A stretch of DNA of 64,000 bases. Source: JARYGU01 sp033795365. GTDB taxonomy: Bacteria > Pseudomonadota > Alphaproteobacteria > Rhizobiales > Rhizobiaceae. The notes beneath the pieces are model-generated. The model was given only the letters and a program-made list of their open reading frames with translations. It was not told the DNA's origin and did no database searches. Positions 16,623-25,328 of this stretch are shown here, in pieces (within the stretch, counting starts at the first letter, position 1; each line of letters begins with the position of its first letter). The position numbers and the translations under genes were made by a program. The DNA lies in contig JARYGU010000015.1 of the NCBI GenBank assembly GCA_033795365.1, forward strand, positions 82,289-146,288, given 5' to 3'.

Positions 16623-17525
16623 ATGCTGCCGGAATATCCGGACATCCTGATATCGATGGTGGTCGCCACCCTTGGCCGCTCGGCTGAACTGGACCCGTTG
16701 CTGTCTTCGCTCGTTTCGCAGAAGCGACGCGATTTCGAAGTGATCGTGGTGGACCAGAACCCGGACGATCGCCTGGTTCCCGTGCTTGCGTCGGTCCGCG
16801 ACGCGTTCGAGATTGTCCATATCAGGACGTCCGTGCCGGGGGTCTGCCGTGCGCGCAATCTCGGAGCCATGCAGGCGCGCGGCGAATGGCTGATGTTCCC
16901 CGACGACGACTGCTGGTATCCGGACGATTTCCTGAAGCGCCTCGATATCCTTCGTCAAAGGAAGAAGGCCGATTTCTATTGCGGTCGCGCCGTCAACGAG
17001 GCGGGCTTAACGATCATGGGCAATTTCGAGCCGCTGCCGACGCTCATAGGCCGCACCAATGTCTGGACGACCCTGATCGAGTGGATGCTTCTGGTCAGGC
17101 GGTCCGCCTTCGTCCGCGCCGGCGGCTTCGACGAGAAGATCGGCCCCGGAGCGGGCACGCCCTGGGGAGCATACGAGGTCCAGGATCTCGCGTTGAAGCT
17201 GCTGGGGCAGGGGCAAACCGGCTATTACGACCCGAGCATCGTCGGCCACCATCCCGACGATGTCGAGGACAAGACCACGCCGGGTCACATCGCCAAGATG
17301 CGGGCTTACAGTGCCGGCCTCGGCTATGTCATGCGCAAGCACGGTTACCGCTTCCGGGAATACCTGCCCCGCCTCCTGCGCCCGATGGCGGGCATCGTCG
17401 TCTATGGCTTCACCGGCCGGCCCGGCATGGCGCGGCGGTCGGGCAATATCCTGCTGGGGCGCTGGTTCGGCTGGCGTTCGTCGCAGCCATTGCCGGAGCC
17501 GGCGGCGGAAGGGGAAGTATCTTAA
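16623..17525 (+). CDS. Family 2 glycosyltransferase (polysaccharide locus)
   Basis: A 300-residue GT-A glycosyltransferase: ISMVVATLGRSAELDPLL at the N terminus, VVDQNPDDR, and the DDD metal motif in MFPDDDCWYP. The C terminus carries a hydrophobic stretch (LRPMAGIVVYGF) that could anchor it to the inner membrane. It opens the plus-strand part of the polysaccharide locus and is followed by a flippase gene 79 bp downstream. It probably adds a sugar to a lipid-linked repeat unit; donor and linkage are unknown. Confidence 0.85.
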   Translation: MLPEYPDILISMVVATLGRSAELDPLLSSLVSQKRRDFEVIVVDQNPDDRLVPVLASVRDAFEIVHIRTSVPGVCRARNLGAMQARGEWLMFPDDDCWYPDDFLKRLDILRQRKKADFYCGRAVNEAGLTIMGNFEPLPTLIGRTNVWTTLIEWMLLVRRSAFVRAGGFDEKIGPGAGTPWGAYEVQDLALKLLGQGQTGYYDPSIVGHHPDDVEDKTTPGHIAKMRAYSAGLGYVMRKHGYRFREYLPRLLRPMAGIVVYGFTGRPGMARRSGNILLGRWFGWRSSQPLPEPAAEGEVS

Positions 17526-17604
17526 GAGTTTTCGGCTAGGCTGCCTTGCGCCAGCAGGATAGCCGCTGCCGCGACATCTTCGCCAAAGCCCGGACGGATT
17601 GCCG

Positions 17605-19128
17605 ATGAGCAGGAACATCATGTCGAACTCGCTCATGAATGCGGCGGCAGGAATGCTGCTGCTCGTGACCGGATTCTGCTGCTCGATCATCGTAGCGCGC
17701 CTGCTCGGCCCGGATGCGAACGGCACGATCGCCTTTGCGCTCTGGATTGCGACCACGGGAGCGCTCGTCGCCGAGCTCGGCACCGGTATCCTGCTCATGC
17801 GCCTTCTGCCGCAGCTGAGGGCGCGCGGTATGGAGGAACACCGCCGGCGGGGCTTCGCAGCCTATCTCGCGCTGCCGGTCGTGGCCTCGACACTCGGCCT
17901 GGTATTGCTCTACGGCCTGCTGTCGAGCGAAACCGGCAGCCTCGACGGCTTGAGCAAAGCGCCGGATATCGTCGTTCTGACCGGTATCCTTCTCTTCGTC
18001 CAGTCGATCGGCGCCTTTTCGAAGAACTACCTGATCGGCGAGCAGCGCCTCGGCACCTTTCTGCGGCTGACCGCAGTCGCCTCCGCCCTGCAATTGTCGC
18101 TGGTTCTAGCCGGAGCGCTCGCCTTCGGCGTCGAAGGGGCTCTTGCCGGCTATATCGCCGGGCAGGTGGCGCAGTTCATCCATGTGCTGCGCATTCTTGC
18201 GGCGCGCCGCGACAGCGCCGGCTATAGCGCCCGCTTTCTCGCCACGACGTCCGCGGTGCTCTTCTTCGAATTCGCGGTAAGCGCGATCTTCCTCAGCCGC
18301 CCGGAACTGTTCTTCCTGCAGCAGTTCCGCACGGTCGGCGAAGTGGGCTTCTATGCCGTCGCGCTGTCGCTTGCCAATCTCGCGCTGCAGCTTCCCGTCC
18401 AGCTTACCGGCAGCCTCATTCCCTTTTATGCCGAACGTCGCGAGGCGGGCGAGGGCGAAATGCCCTCGACGGTGTTCTCCGCCGTTGTGCGCAGCTTCGC
18501 CTATATAACCTTTCCGCTCTGCTTCGGCCTGGCGGCGATCGCCCATCCGCTCGTCGTTTCGATCTATGGCGAGGCCTTCGCGCCGAGCGCGCTCATCGTC
18601 GCCATTCTTGCCGCCGGTTCGCCGGCCTATGTCTTCGTGCAGCTTACGACGCAATATCTCTATTCGATGGACCGGGTGAAGGTTCGTCTGGTCGCAAGCA
18701 GCCTCGGGGCGATCGCCATGGTCGGCGGCTGCCTTGCCGTCGTACCTATCTGGGGTGGCGTGGGAGCGGCAATTGTCCGCGGCGCGGTCTTCCTCTTCAT
18801 GGGCGCGCTGCTGCTTGCGAGGATGCGTTTCGCGGGCGCGTTTCTGGGGCCGGTCGTCCTGAAAGTGGCCGCCGCCGCCGCCGCATGCGGGCTTGCCGCC
18901 TTCGCGGTGGCCGAGTTTCTGGCCGGCATTCTCGGGATCGTCTGCGCCGTCGTTCTCGGCGCCCTCGTCTACGGACTGATGCTGCGCCTTCTGAACACCG
19001 TGCCCGCCGAGGACACGGCGGTCATCGGCGATCTCCTGGATCGCCTGCCGTCTGCATCGGGCCGGCTTTCCCGGCGTTTTCTCGGGATGGTCTCGGCACA
19101 TGCCGCATCGAAGCCTGCAGGGGAGTAA
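17605..19128 (+). CDS. Wzx-type polysaccharide flippase (oligosaccharide exporter)
   Basis: A 507-residue inner-membrane protein with 12-14 hydrophobic helices, starting MSRNIMSNSLMNAAAGMLLLVTGF, which is the usual layout of the polysaccharide transport (MOP/PST) family. It would flip an undecaprenyl-linked repeat unit to the periplasm. The ATG at 17605 is the first reasonable start; a TTG two codons earlier is possible. It sits between a glycosyltransferase and a tandem hydrolase and goes with the Wzc-like and Wzy-like genes at 27-30.5 kb, together making a Wzx/Wzy pathway. Confidence 0.87.
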   Translation: MSRNIMSNSLMNAAAGMLLLVTGFCCSIIVARLLGPDANGTIAFALWIATTGALVAELGTGILLMRLLPQLRARGMEEHRRRGFAAYLALPVVASTLGLVLLYGLLSSETGSLDGLSKAPDIVVLTGILLFVQSIGAFSKNYLIGEQRLGTFLRLTAVASALQLSLVLAGALAFGVEGALAGYIAGQVAQFIHVLRILAARRDSAGYSARFLATTSAVLFFEFAVSAIFLSRPELFFLQQFRTVGEVGFYAVALSLANLALQLPVQLTGSLIPFYAERREAGEGEMPSTVFSAVVRSFAYITFPLCFGLAAIAHPLVVSIYGEAFAPSALIVAILAAGSPAYVFVQLTTQYLYSMDRVKVRLVASSLGAIAMVGGCLAVVPIWGGVGAAIVRGAVFLFMGALLLARMRFAGAFLGPVVLKVAAAAAACGLAAFAVAEFLAGILGIVCAVVLGALVYGLMLRLLNTVPAEDTAVIGDLLDRLPSASGRLSRRFLGMVSAHAASKPAGE

Positions 19129-19133
19129 AGGCT

Positions 19134-20954
19134 TTGCAAACATTGCGAAATCAGCAGACAAGGAACCTGCCATCGGGGACCGAGAAAAATGCCGCAGAGA
19201 CCTGGCGCGCCGGCTCCGCCGCCATTCCGGTCTCCTTCGCGCGCACCGTCGGCCTCTTCACGCCGTCTGCATCCGGCGGGCCGCGCGTCGCGGCACTTTT
19301 CCTCAGCGCCTGGGGCTTCGAGGAGATGTGCACGCGCAAGACCTGGCGCATCCTTGCGGAGCGCCTGGCGGCGGCCGGGATCCCCAGCCTGCGCTTCGAT
19401 TATCCAGGAACGGGCGATTCGCTCGACGGTCCGGACCTTGCCGACGGCCTTGCCGCGTGGGAGCGGTCGATCCTGGCGGCGGCCAGTGAGCTGCGGCTCC
19501 TTTCCGGCGCCGAACGGCTCATTCTCGTCGGCCACGGCCTCGGAGCGGCGCTGGCGGCGCAGATGGCCGGGCGGCTCGACGGCGTCGAGGCGGTCGCGCT
19601 GATGGCGCCGGTCGTCAGCGGCCGCTTCCATCTGCGCGAACTCTCCGCCTGGTCGAAAATGGTGGACGAGAGCCTCGGGCTTGCGGAAGCGCACTGCATC
19701 ACCGGGAAGACGGCGGTCGCCGGTCTCGTCATGCCGGACAGCGTCGCGGCCGATGTCAGGACGCTTGCGCTGGATACGCTTGCGGCGTCTCCCGCAAAAC
19801 GGCTGCTTTTGGTGCAGCGGGAAGGGCGCGAAAAGGAGGCGGCGCTTGCCGCGCATCTGGAAAGCCTCGGTTCGGATGTCACGCGTCTGCCCTATCGGGG
19901 CTATGACGATCTCGTCTCCAATCCGACGATAGCCCGGCAGCCGGCCGAGGTGCTGGACGGCGTCGTCGCATGGGCGGAGGCGGTCGCGCGAAACCTTGAA
20001 GGCACTGCCGCCCCCGAGCCGCCGCTGTCCGCACCCGCCCTTCTCGATAGCGATTGCTTCGTGGAAGAGCCGCAGCGCTTCGGAAGCGGCGACCGGCTGT
20101 TCGGCATCGTCTGCCGGCCCCGGGCGGCGCGGCGCGGCGGGACGGTGCTGCTGCTCGGCACTGCTTATGACCGCTGCGCGGGATGGGGAAGGTCCGCCGT
20201 CGAGACAGCGCGCTTTCTCGCGGCAAACGGCGTCGCCTCGCTTCGCTTCGATGCGGCTAACGTCGGCGATAGTCCGCCGGTCGAAGGCCGCGCGGAGCAG
20301 GTGCAGTATTCGAACGAGCAGATGGCCGACGTTTCCGAGGCCCTCGATCTTCTTGACCGGCTGGATCTCGCGCCGGCTGTTCTCGTCGGCCGTTGCAGCG
20401 GTGCGTGGCTCGCCTTCCGGGCCGCGGTGGCGGATATTCGCTGCCGCACAGCCATTGCCGTCAATCCCTATACCTTCGTCTGGGATCCGGCGATATCGGT
20501 CGAGGATGCGCTGAGATACAATCCGCGTTCTCTCGGCGATTATCGCGAGCGCCTTTCCCGCCCGGAAACCTTCCGCCGCCTGCTTGCAGGCGAGATCGAC
20601 CTGCGTCGCGCGGCGGGCAGCATTGCGGCGCGCCTTGGCGAGCGCGCGGCGCGCGGCGTACCCCGTCTCTTCGATCCGTTGTCGCGGCAGGGGCGCCTCA
20701 GGAGCGCGGTTCATGCGGACTTTCGCAAGCTTTCCGTCCGGCGCATGCCGCTTTCCCTGATCTACAGCGAGAACGATGTCGGGCTCGAACGCTACGGCTT
20801 CTTCTTCGGCGCGCAAGGGCAGGGCATTGCCGCCTATCCGAATGTCCGCGTGGAAATCATCGCCGGTGCCGACCATAACATCTCGCCGCAGCCGGCGCAG
20901 GCGCTGCTGCGCGAGCGCATCCTGGCGGCTGCCCTCGCCGCCGCTGCCGGCTGA
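19134..20954 (+). CDS. Tandem alpha/beta-hydrolase protein with unusual nucleophile residues
   Basis: A protein of about 606 residues with two alpha/beta-hydrolase domains (roughly 40-290 and 305-600). Each repeats the motif order of the fold, including RFDYPGTGDS (87-96) and RFDAANVGDS (371-380). The nucleophile elbows are abnormal: GHGLG (133-137) has Gly where Ser is expected, and GRCSG (419-423) has Cys421. GADHN near the end could supply the histidine of domain 2. The start is taken as TTG 19134, eight bases after GGGGAG and six bases behind the flippase stop. Its stop abuts that of the GH2 gene (TGATCA). An acyl or thioester transferase role on the polysaccharide is possible. Confidence 0.82.
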   Translation: MQTLRNQQTRNLPSGTEKNAAETWRAGSAAIPVSFARTVGLFTPSASGGPRVAALFLSAWGFEEMCTRKTWRILAERLAAAGIPSLRFDYPGTGDSLDGPDLADGLAAWERSILAAASELRLLSGAERLILVGHGLGAALAAQMAGRLDGVEAVALMAPVVSGRFHLRELSAWSKMVDESLGLAEAHCITGKTAVAGLVMPDSVAADVRTLALDTLAASPAKRLLLVQREGREKEAALAAHLESLGSDVTRLPYRGYDDLVSNPTIARQPAEVLDGVVAWAEAVARNLEGTAAPEPPLSAPALLDSDCFVEEPQRFGSGDRLFGIVCRPRAARRGGTVLLLGTAYDRCAGWGRSAVETARFLAANGVASLRFDAANVGDSPPVEGRAEQVQYSNEQMADVSEALDLLDRLDLAPAVLVGRCSGAWLAFRAAVADIRCRTAIAVNPYTFVWDPAISVEDALRYNPRSLGDYRERLSRPETFRRLLAGEIDLRRAAGSIAARLGERAARGVPRLFDPLSRQGRLRSAVHADFRKLSVRRMPLSLIYSENDVGLERYGFFFGAQGQGIAAYPNVRVEIIAGADHNISPQPAQALLRERILAAALAAAAG

Positions 20955-23426
20955 TCAGAAGGTTGCCGCCGTGGCGAGGCCGATGCCATGCACCTCGCCG
21001 GACGGCTTTCGTCCGACGGTGTCTGCATCCGGCACCAGCCGAACGGTCTTCGCTTCCGCCGGTGCCAGATGAAACCAGTTGTCGGACGGCAGGAAGCCGT
21101 CCGCCTCGATCGCCACGGACTGCGCCAGGCGGTCGGCCTCCAACGAGAGAAACCAGCCGTTCTCGTCTTCAACGAGCGTTGCCGAAACGGTTGCCGGCCG
21201 GAGCGCCTCGGCGCGCCCGAGCGGAAAGTGAAAGGCCTCCGCCAGCACCATCCCGGCGCCGGCACATCTGAGCTTCGCGACGGTCACGTCATGGGCGGGC
21301 TGGCCGAAGCGGAACGCATAGGTGGTGTCGAAGAAGGCTCCGAAAAGCGCCGTTGCGGGAAAGCTTGCCGCCTGCCGCGCGCCAAGGCTCATTTTCCGCT
21401 TGCCGCCCGCGACACGCTGGCGTCCCTCGCGCAGGCAGGAAAGCTCCAGCACGAGCTCCAGCGGTTCCGCCGTCTCGTTCAGCACGTGCACGTCGAGGCC
21501 GTTCGTTCCCTCGTCACAAAGCAGCACCTGCACCGGCCGGAAGGCGCGCCGCAGCGCATACCATGCCGGCTTCGGTCGTCCCGTCGCATCGATCACTCCC
21601 CAGCCTGCGCCGGGCAGCAGATCCTGCAGCGTCCAGACGAGCGCGCCGTTGGCGCTCGATCCGGGCCGCCGCCATTCGGCGAAGGTCGCTTCCATGACCT
21701 CGCCCGAGACCGCGCGGGACAGGGCGAGATAGTGCGGAAGGTTCTCGCGCCGCAGCCGCGCCGGATCGGCGCCATAGAGCTCCTCAAGATAGTGGTCGCG
21801 CACATCCTCGAAATCCCAGGAGGCGCCGCGATCGCGCGGCACCCGTGCTTTCCATCGCGGATCATGCACGGCAGGCACGTCGAGATGCGCATCAAGCGTC
21901 GATTGTTCCGGCACATTGGCGAAGGCGAGGCTTTCCGCGGCAAAACGTATGCCGGCGCGTCTTGCGTCCTCCAGCGGCCGGCAATAGGCGCCGACGCCGT
22001 AATAATGCGTCACGCCTGCATTGGGCGAGAAGGGCATGGCGCCGCCGCTCGGGCTGTTTTCGGCATAGGGCACATCCGGTCTCAGCCGTGCGGCGACCGT
22101 CGGCAGGATCTCCTCGGTCAGCGGTCCCGCCCAGCTTCTCTCCGGCAGGCCGAGCATTGCCGCCTGCTGGTAGATCTCGCTGCCGCCACAGAGGACGGCG
22201 AGGGAGGGCGAGGCCGAAACCCCAGTCAGGAAATCCTCCGCCTCCCGTTCTACGAAAGCCGCAAATGCGGGATCCTGAGCCGGGTAATCGAAATTGGCGA
22301 ACATGAAATCCTGCCAGACGAGGATTCCGTGCTCGTCGCAGAGACGAAAGAAATCCGCCGTCTCGTAGGTCATCGTGCCGCCGATGCGCAGCATGTTCAT
22401 GCCGGCCTGCGCGGCAAGCCTGACGAACGGTTCGTAACGGTCCCGCTCGCAGGGAAGATCGACGATGTCGGCATTCGTCCAGACCGCGCCGCGGCAGAAC
22501 ACGGGCGATCCGTTCACCACGAGCCTGAAGTCGCTCCCGTCCGTTCCGCGATCGAGCGAGATGCGGCGGAACCCAGTTCGGGCGACGCTCCGCCTTTCGC
22601 CGTCGGCCTCGATCTCCACCGCATGCAGCGCCGGCCTTCCATGCGTATGAGGCCACCAGGGCTCGACGTCAGGAATGGCGAGCCGGCCCATGAAGCGGCC
22701 GTCCGGCGCGCGATCCATGGCAAGGGAGCGGCCGGCGCAGCGAAGCACCGCTTCCTTCAGCCCCGGAGCGATAAAGGAGAGGTCGAGATGCCCGGTGCCG
22801 TCATCGGCGAGGCGTGCGGAAAGCCGCAGGTCGCGCTGCCGTCGCCCGCCGTCGTCGCATTTCAGCCGCACCGGGCGGAAAGGCCCTGCCGGGTGAATTT
22901 CCGGGCACCAGCCGGGCATGTAGCCGAGAAGGCTGGTGCGCACCAGCCGCAGACCCTGCGGGGTGATCATCTGCGGACGCCAGCGCGCCCGCGGCCCCTT
23001 TCGGGCAAGGTGAGGCGCAAGCGCGCGAAAACAGATCGCCAGCCGGTCGCGGCCGGAAAGCGTCACGGAAACTTCCAGCGGCGCGAACATGGACTGCGAG
23101 ACGGCAACCGGCGCGCCGTTCCAGTAGATCTCGGCAACGCTCGCAAGTCCTTCGAAGAGAAGCGTCGCCGCGCCCGGCCTTTCGCCGGCAAGATCGAGGA
23201 CGTACCAGGCGTCCTTGTCGTTCAACGGATAGGGCGCGGTCCGGTCGAAGCGGCCGGCGCGTTCCAGCGCGCCCGCCACCGTGCCGGGCACCGGCGCGTC
23301 GATCGAACCGGTCTCCTCCATGCCGTCGGGCGGCGTCGCCCATGCGCCTGCGGCGGTCAGGCTCATGCGCCAGCCTTCGGTGAGGCTGCGTCCAGCCGGA
23401 GCTTCCGTCGCAGATGGAATGTCCAT
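20955..23426 (-). CDS. Glycoside hydrolase family 2 protein, beta-mannosidase-like
   Basis: An 823-residue enzyme with an N-terminal sugar-binding sandwich (WYVLDLAG, IYWNGAPV), an Ig-like domain and a TIM barrel. The barrel holds ILVWQDFMFANFDYP, typical of beta-mannosidases. The acid/base is likely E417 in LCGGSEI and the nucleophile E498 in FAAESLAF; the usual GNNE around the acid/base is GGSE here. No signal peptide is seen, so it acts in the cytoplasm. It is the last gene of the operon with the carrier protein and amino acid ligase, 12 bp behind DUF1839, which suggests trimming of a mannose-like glycoside in that pathway. Confidence 0.85.
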   Translation of the reverse strand: MDIPSATEAPAGRSLTEGWRMSLTAAGAWATPPDGMEETGSIDAPVPGTVAGALERAGRFDRTAPYPLNDKDAWYVLDLAGERPGAATLLFEGLASVAEIYWNGAPVAVSQSMFAPLEVSVTLSGRDRLAICFRALAPHLARKGPRARWRPQMITPQGLRLVRTSLLGYMPGWCPEIHPAGPFRPVRLKCDDGGRRQRDLRLSARLADDGTGHLDLSFIAPGLKEAVLRCAGRSLAMDRAPDGRFMGRLAIPDVEPWWPHTHGRPALHAVEIEADGERRSVARTGFRRISLDRGTDGSDFRLVVNGSPVFCRGAVWTNADIVDLPCERDRYEPFVRLAAQAGMNMLRIGGTMTYETADFFRLCDEHGILVWQDFMFANFDYPAQDPAFAAFVEREAEDFLTGVSASPSLAVLCGGSEIYQQAAMLGLPERSWAGPLTEEILPTVAARLRPDVPYAENSPSGGAMPFSPNAGVTHYYGVGAYCRPLEDARRAGIRFAAESLAFANVPEQSTLDAHLDVPAVHDPRWKARVPRDRGASWDFEDVRDHYLEELYGADPARLRRENLPHYLALSRAVSGEVMEATFAEWRRPGSSANGALVWTLQDLLPGAGWGVIDATGRPKPAWYALRRAFRPVQVLLCDEGTNGLDVHVLNETAEPLELVLELSCLREGRQRVAGGKRKMSLGARQAASFPATALFGAFFDTTYAFRFGQPAHDVTVAKLRCAGAGMVLAEAFHFPLGRAEALRPATVSATLVEDENGWFLSLEADRLAQSVAIEADGFLPSDNWFHLAPAEAKTVRLVPDADTVGRKPSGEVHGIGLATAATF

Positions 23427-23438
23427 GCCTGCCCCCGT

Positions 23439-24407
23439 TCAGCCGATCCGCGCGGCAAGCGCACGAACAAGCCTGTCCCAGGCCTCGGCGGCCGGGTCGA
23501 GCGCCGTTTGAAGCGGTTCGAACTTCCGCCGCGTCACCGCGCGGGCAAGCTGGAACTGGACCGACTTCGCCACCTCTGAGATGCGCCTCGCCTCGCTTGC
23601 CGCCTCCGAAAAGCCGCCGTCGGCCCCGAACCAGTCGAGATGGCTCGCCGCAAGCTCGAAATTCGCGCCGAGCTGGCGCAGCGTGTTGAACGCGTATTTG
23701 TGGAAGAAGCCGAAGGGGCGCTCCGCGAGCGCTTCCACCTGGAAGGGAAAGACCGCGGCGAAGGCCGCGACCGGATTGGCCTTCGGCCGGCGCTGGAAGT
23801 GGAACCGCAGCAGCCGGGCAGCCTCCCGCCGCAGGTGGTCCTCGGCAGGCCTTGCCGCCGGGAATTTCGCGAATTCGCTGTAGGGCAGAAAGGGCAGGTC
23901 GTCCGGCCCTTCCGTCATGTGGAACAGCCCGTCGAAATCCTCGTCCTCCAGCCGGAAGAAGCCGGCATTGTGGAAATAGTCGAGCCGGCGGTTCTCTATA
24001 TCCAGCCGGTTGATCGCGACCGTCGTCTTGCCATGCTCCTGGCGATAGGCGACGCCGCGCGTGTCGGGCATGAAGTAGCTGTCCATCTCGATCAGGCAGA
24101 GCCGGCCGCGCGCAATCTGCTCCGCGACGTGGGCTTCCACCCGGTCGTAGATCGCAAGCTCGGTGCAGCGGATGCCGTAGAGCGCTTCGAGGTCTTCCAG
24201 CGGCACCTTGAAGAAGGTGAACTGGTCTCCCTCGAAATCCTGGGTCAGCGTGAAGCCGAGCATGGCTTCGGGCGCCGTGCCGAAGGCGTTCAGCACCTCG
24301 ATCCACAGGTCCACATAGCAGTTGGTCTCCGGCCACATGCGCTCCGGATGATGGAGCGCATGTGGCTGATAGGCAGCCGGGTCGAGCCCGGGAAAGACGG
24401 TCGTCAT
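23439..24407 (-). CDS. DUF1839 protein, proposed carrier-protein aminoacyltransferase
   Basis: A 322-residue cytoplasmic protein of DUF1839. What is seen: an N-terminal TNCYVDLW motif with C30, then APEAMLGFTL (45-54) and FFKVP, the segment IEMDSYFMPDT (107-116), H125 in EHGKTT, and DYFHNAGFF. This order (HC-like cysteine, S/P-E-x-M-L-x-G, then D-x-x-Y-L-P and a histidine) resembles the BtrH N-terminal domain, whose founding member moves an acyl group from a carrier protein to an aminoglycoside. By inference DUF1839 could carry the aminoacyl group from the adjacent carrier protein to an acceptor. It is 7 bp from the ligase gene. No activity is known to me. Confidence 0.8.
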   Translation of the reverse strand: MTTVFPGLDPAAYQPHALHHPERMWPETNCYVDLWIEVLNAFGTAPEAMLGFTLTQDFEGDQFTFFKVPLEDLEALYGIRCTELAIYDRVEAHVAEQIARGRLCLIEMDSYFMPDTRGVAYRQEHGKTTVAINRLDIENRRLDYFHNAGFFRLEDEDFDGLFHMTEGPDDLPFLPYSEFAKFPAARPAEDHLRREAARLLRFHFQRRPKANPVAAFAAVFPFQVEALAERPFGFFHKYAFNTLRQLGANFELAASHLDWFGADGGFSEAASEARRISEVAKSVQFQLARAVTRRKFEPLQTALDPAAEAWDRLVRALAARIG

Positions 24408-24414
24408 GCCGGTA

Positions 24415-25323
24415 TCAGAGCCCGAGCGCCTTGCGCACGTCCACCGGCCATTCGGCGGTATCGAGACCGTGGCGGGCGAAGAGCGCGAGCGCGATGCGTT
24501 CGAGCCCGAAGCCGACGCAGGCCGTATGCGCGACGCTGCCGTCCTCCAGATAGAGGCCCCATTTCGTGCCGAAGGCGTCCTGGTGATAGTTGAAGCTCAT
24601 GCAGGCCGTCTGCTTGGCCACCGAGGTCACCGGGATGAGCAGCTCGAACTTCAGGTTCTGGTCGCGCTGGTTGTTGGCGAGCATCTTGCCGGCGCGCCCG
24701 AAGAAGGGATCGTTGGCGACGTCGATCGTCACCTCCAGTCCCAGCATCTCCATCATCTTGATGCCGCGGTCCATCCAGGTCTGGCGGAAGTCGGTGACGT
24801 GCTTCTCCGTCCCCATGCAGACATATTCGCGCATGCGGAAGAGCTGCTGACGGGCCGGATCGTTGGAGGGCTCGTGGCGGAAGCAATAGGATTGCAGGTC
24901 GAAGAGCCCGCCGGAAGTGGGCAGCTTGCCGCGCTTGGCGACGGTCGGATAGAGCGGATAGCAGGCCGCTGGCGTCAGCACGATGTCGGTCGCCTTCTGG
25001 TCCTTGGTCCAGTCGCCCTCCACCTCCATGCACTGAAGCAGGTTCATATGGTCGAGCTCGTTGCCGCAGAAGCTGTGCACGGTGCCGGCGAGCTGCGGAA
25101 AGCTCTTCATATAGCCGCTGGTTTCGAAATAGGCGCGGTTCATGCCCGGCGGAAAGCGGATAGCTTCGGCGCCGTCCTTGCCCCCGAAGCTGTCGATCAG
25201 CGCCTCGAAGCGCGTGATCACCTCCTCGAAGCGGCCGGAGCGGCCGTAAAGTCCTTCCACGCCTGTTTCGATGAGCAGGCCGGAATCGAAAAGTCTATCG
25301 AGCAGTGAAGTCTGCATATCCAT
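24415..25323 (-). CDS. Amino acid:[carrier protein] ligase (class II aaRS-like, truncated seryl-tRNA synthetase homologue)
   Basis: A 302-residue class II synthetase catalytic core without a tRNA-binding arm. Motif 2 is FRHE (148-151) and motif 3 is GFGLER (271-276). C121 (AACYPLYP), E166 (FRMREY) and C269 (TACVGFG) match the zinc ligands of atypical seryl-tRNA synthetase relatives. Bradyrhizobium and Agrobacterium members are known to activate small amino acids such as glycine or alanine and load them on the phosphopantetheine of a small carrier protein instead of tRNA. The start is MDMQTSLL at 25323; a GTG at 25332 overlapping the previous stop (GTGA) is an alternative. The carrier protein gene is two genes upstream. 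Confidence 0.9.
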   Translation of the reverse strand: MDMQTSLLDRLFDSGLLIETGVEGLYGRSGRFEEVITRFEALIDSFGGKDGAEAIRFPPGMNRAYFETSGYMKSFPQLAGTVHSFCGNELDHMNLLQCMEVEGDWTKDQKATDIVLTPAACYPLYPTVAKRGKLPTSGGLFDLQSYCFRHEPSNDPARQQLFRMREYVCMGTEKHVTDFRQTWMDRGIKMMEMLGLEVTIDVANDPFFGRAGKMLANNQRDQNLKFELLIPVTSVAKQTACMSFNYHQDAFGTKWGLYLEDGSVAHTACVGFGLERIALALFARHGLDTAEWPVDVRKALGL

Positions 25324-25328
25324 GTCTG

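Noticed and set aside
20988..23579. 863-residue plus-strand frame opposite the GH2 gene
   Set aside because: Antisense frame of a GC-rich gene; Arg/His-rich composition and no motif, while the minus strand has clear GH2 signatures.
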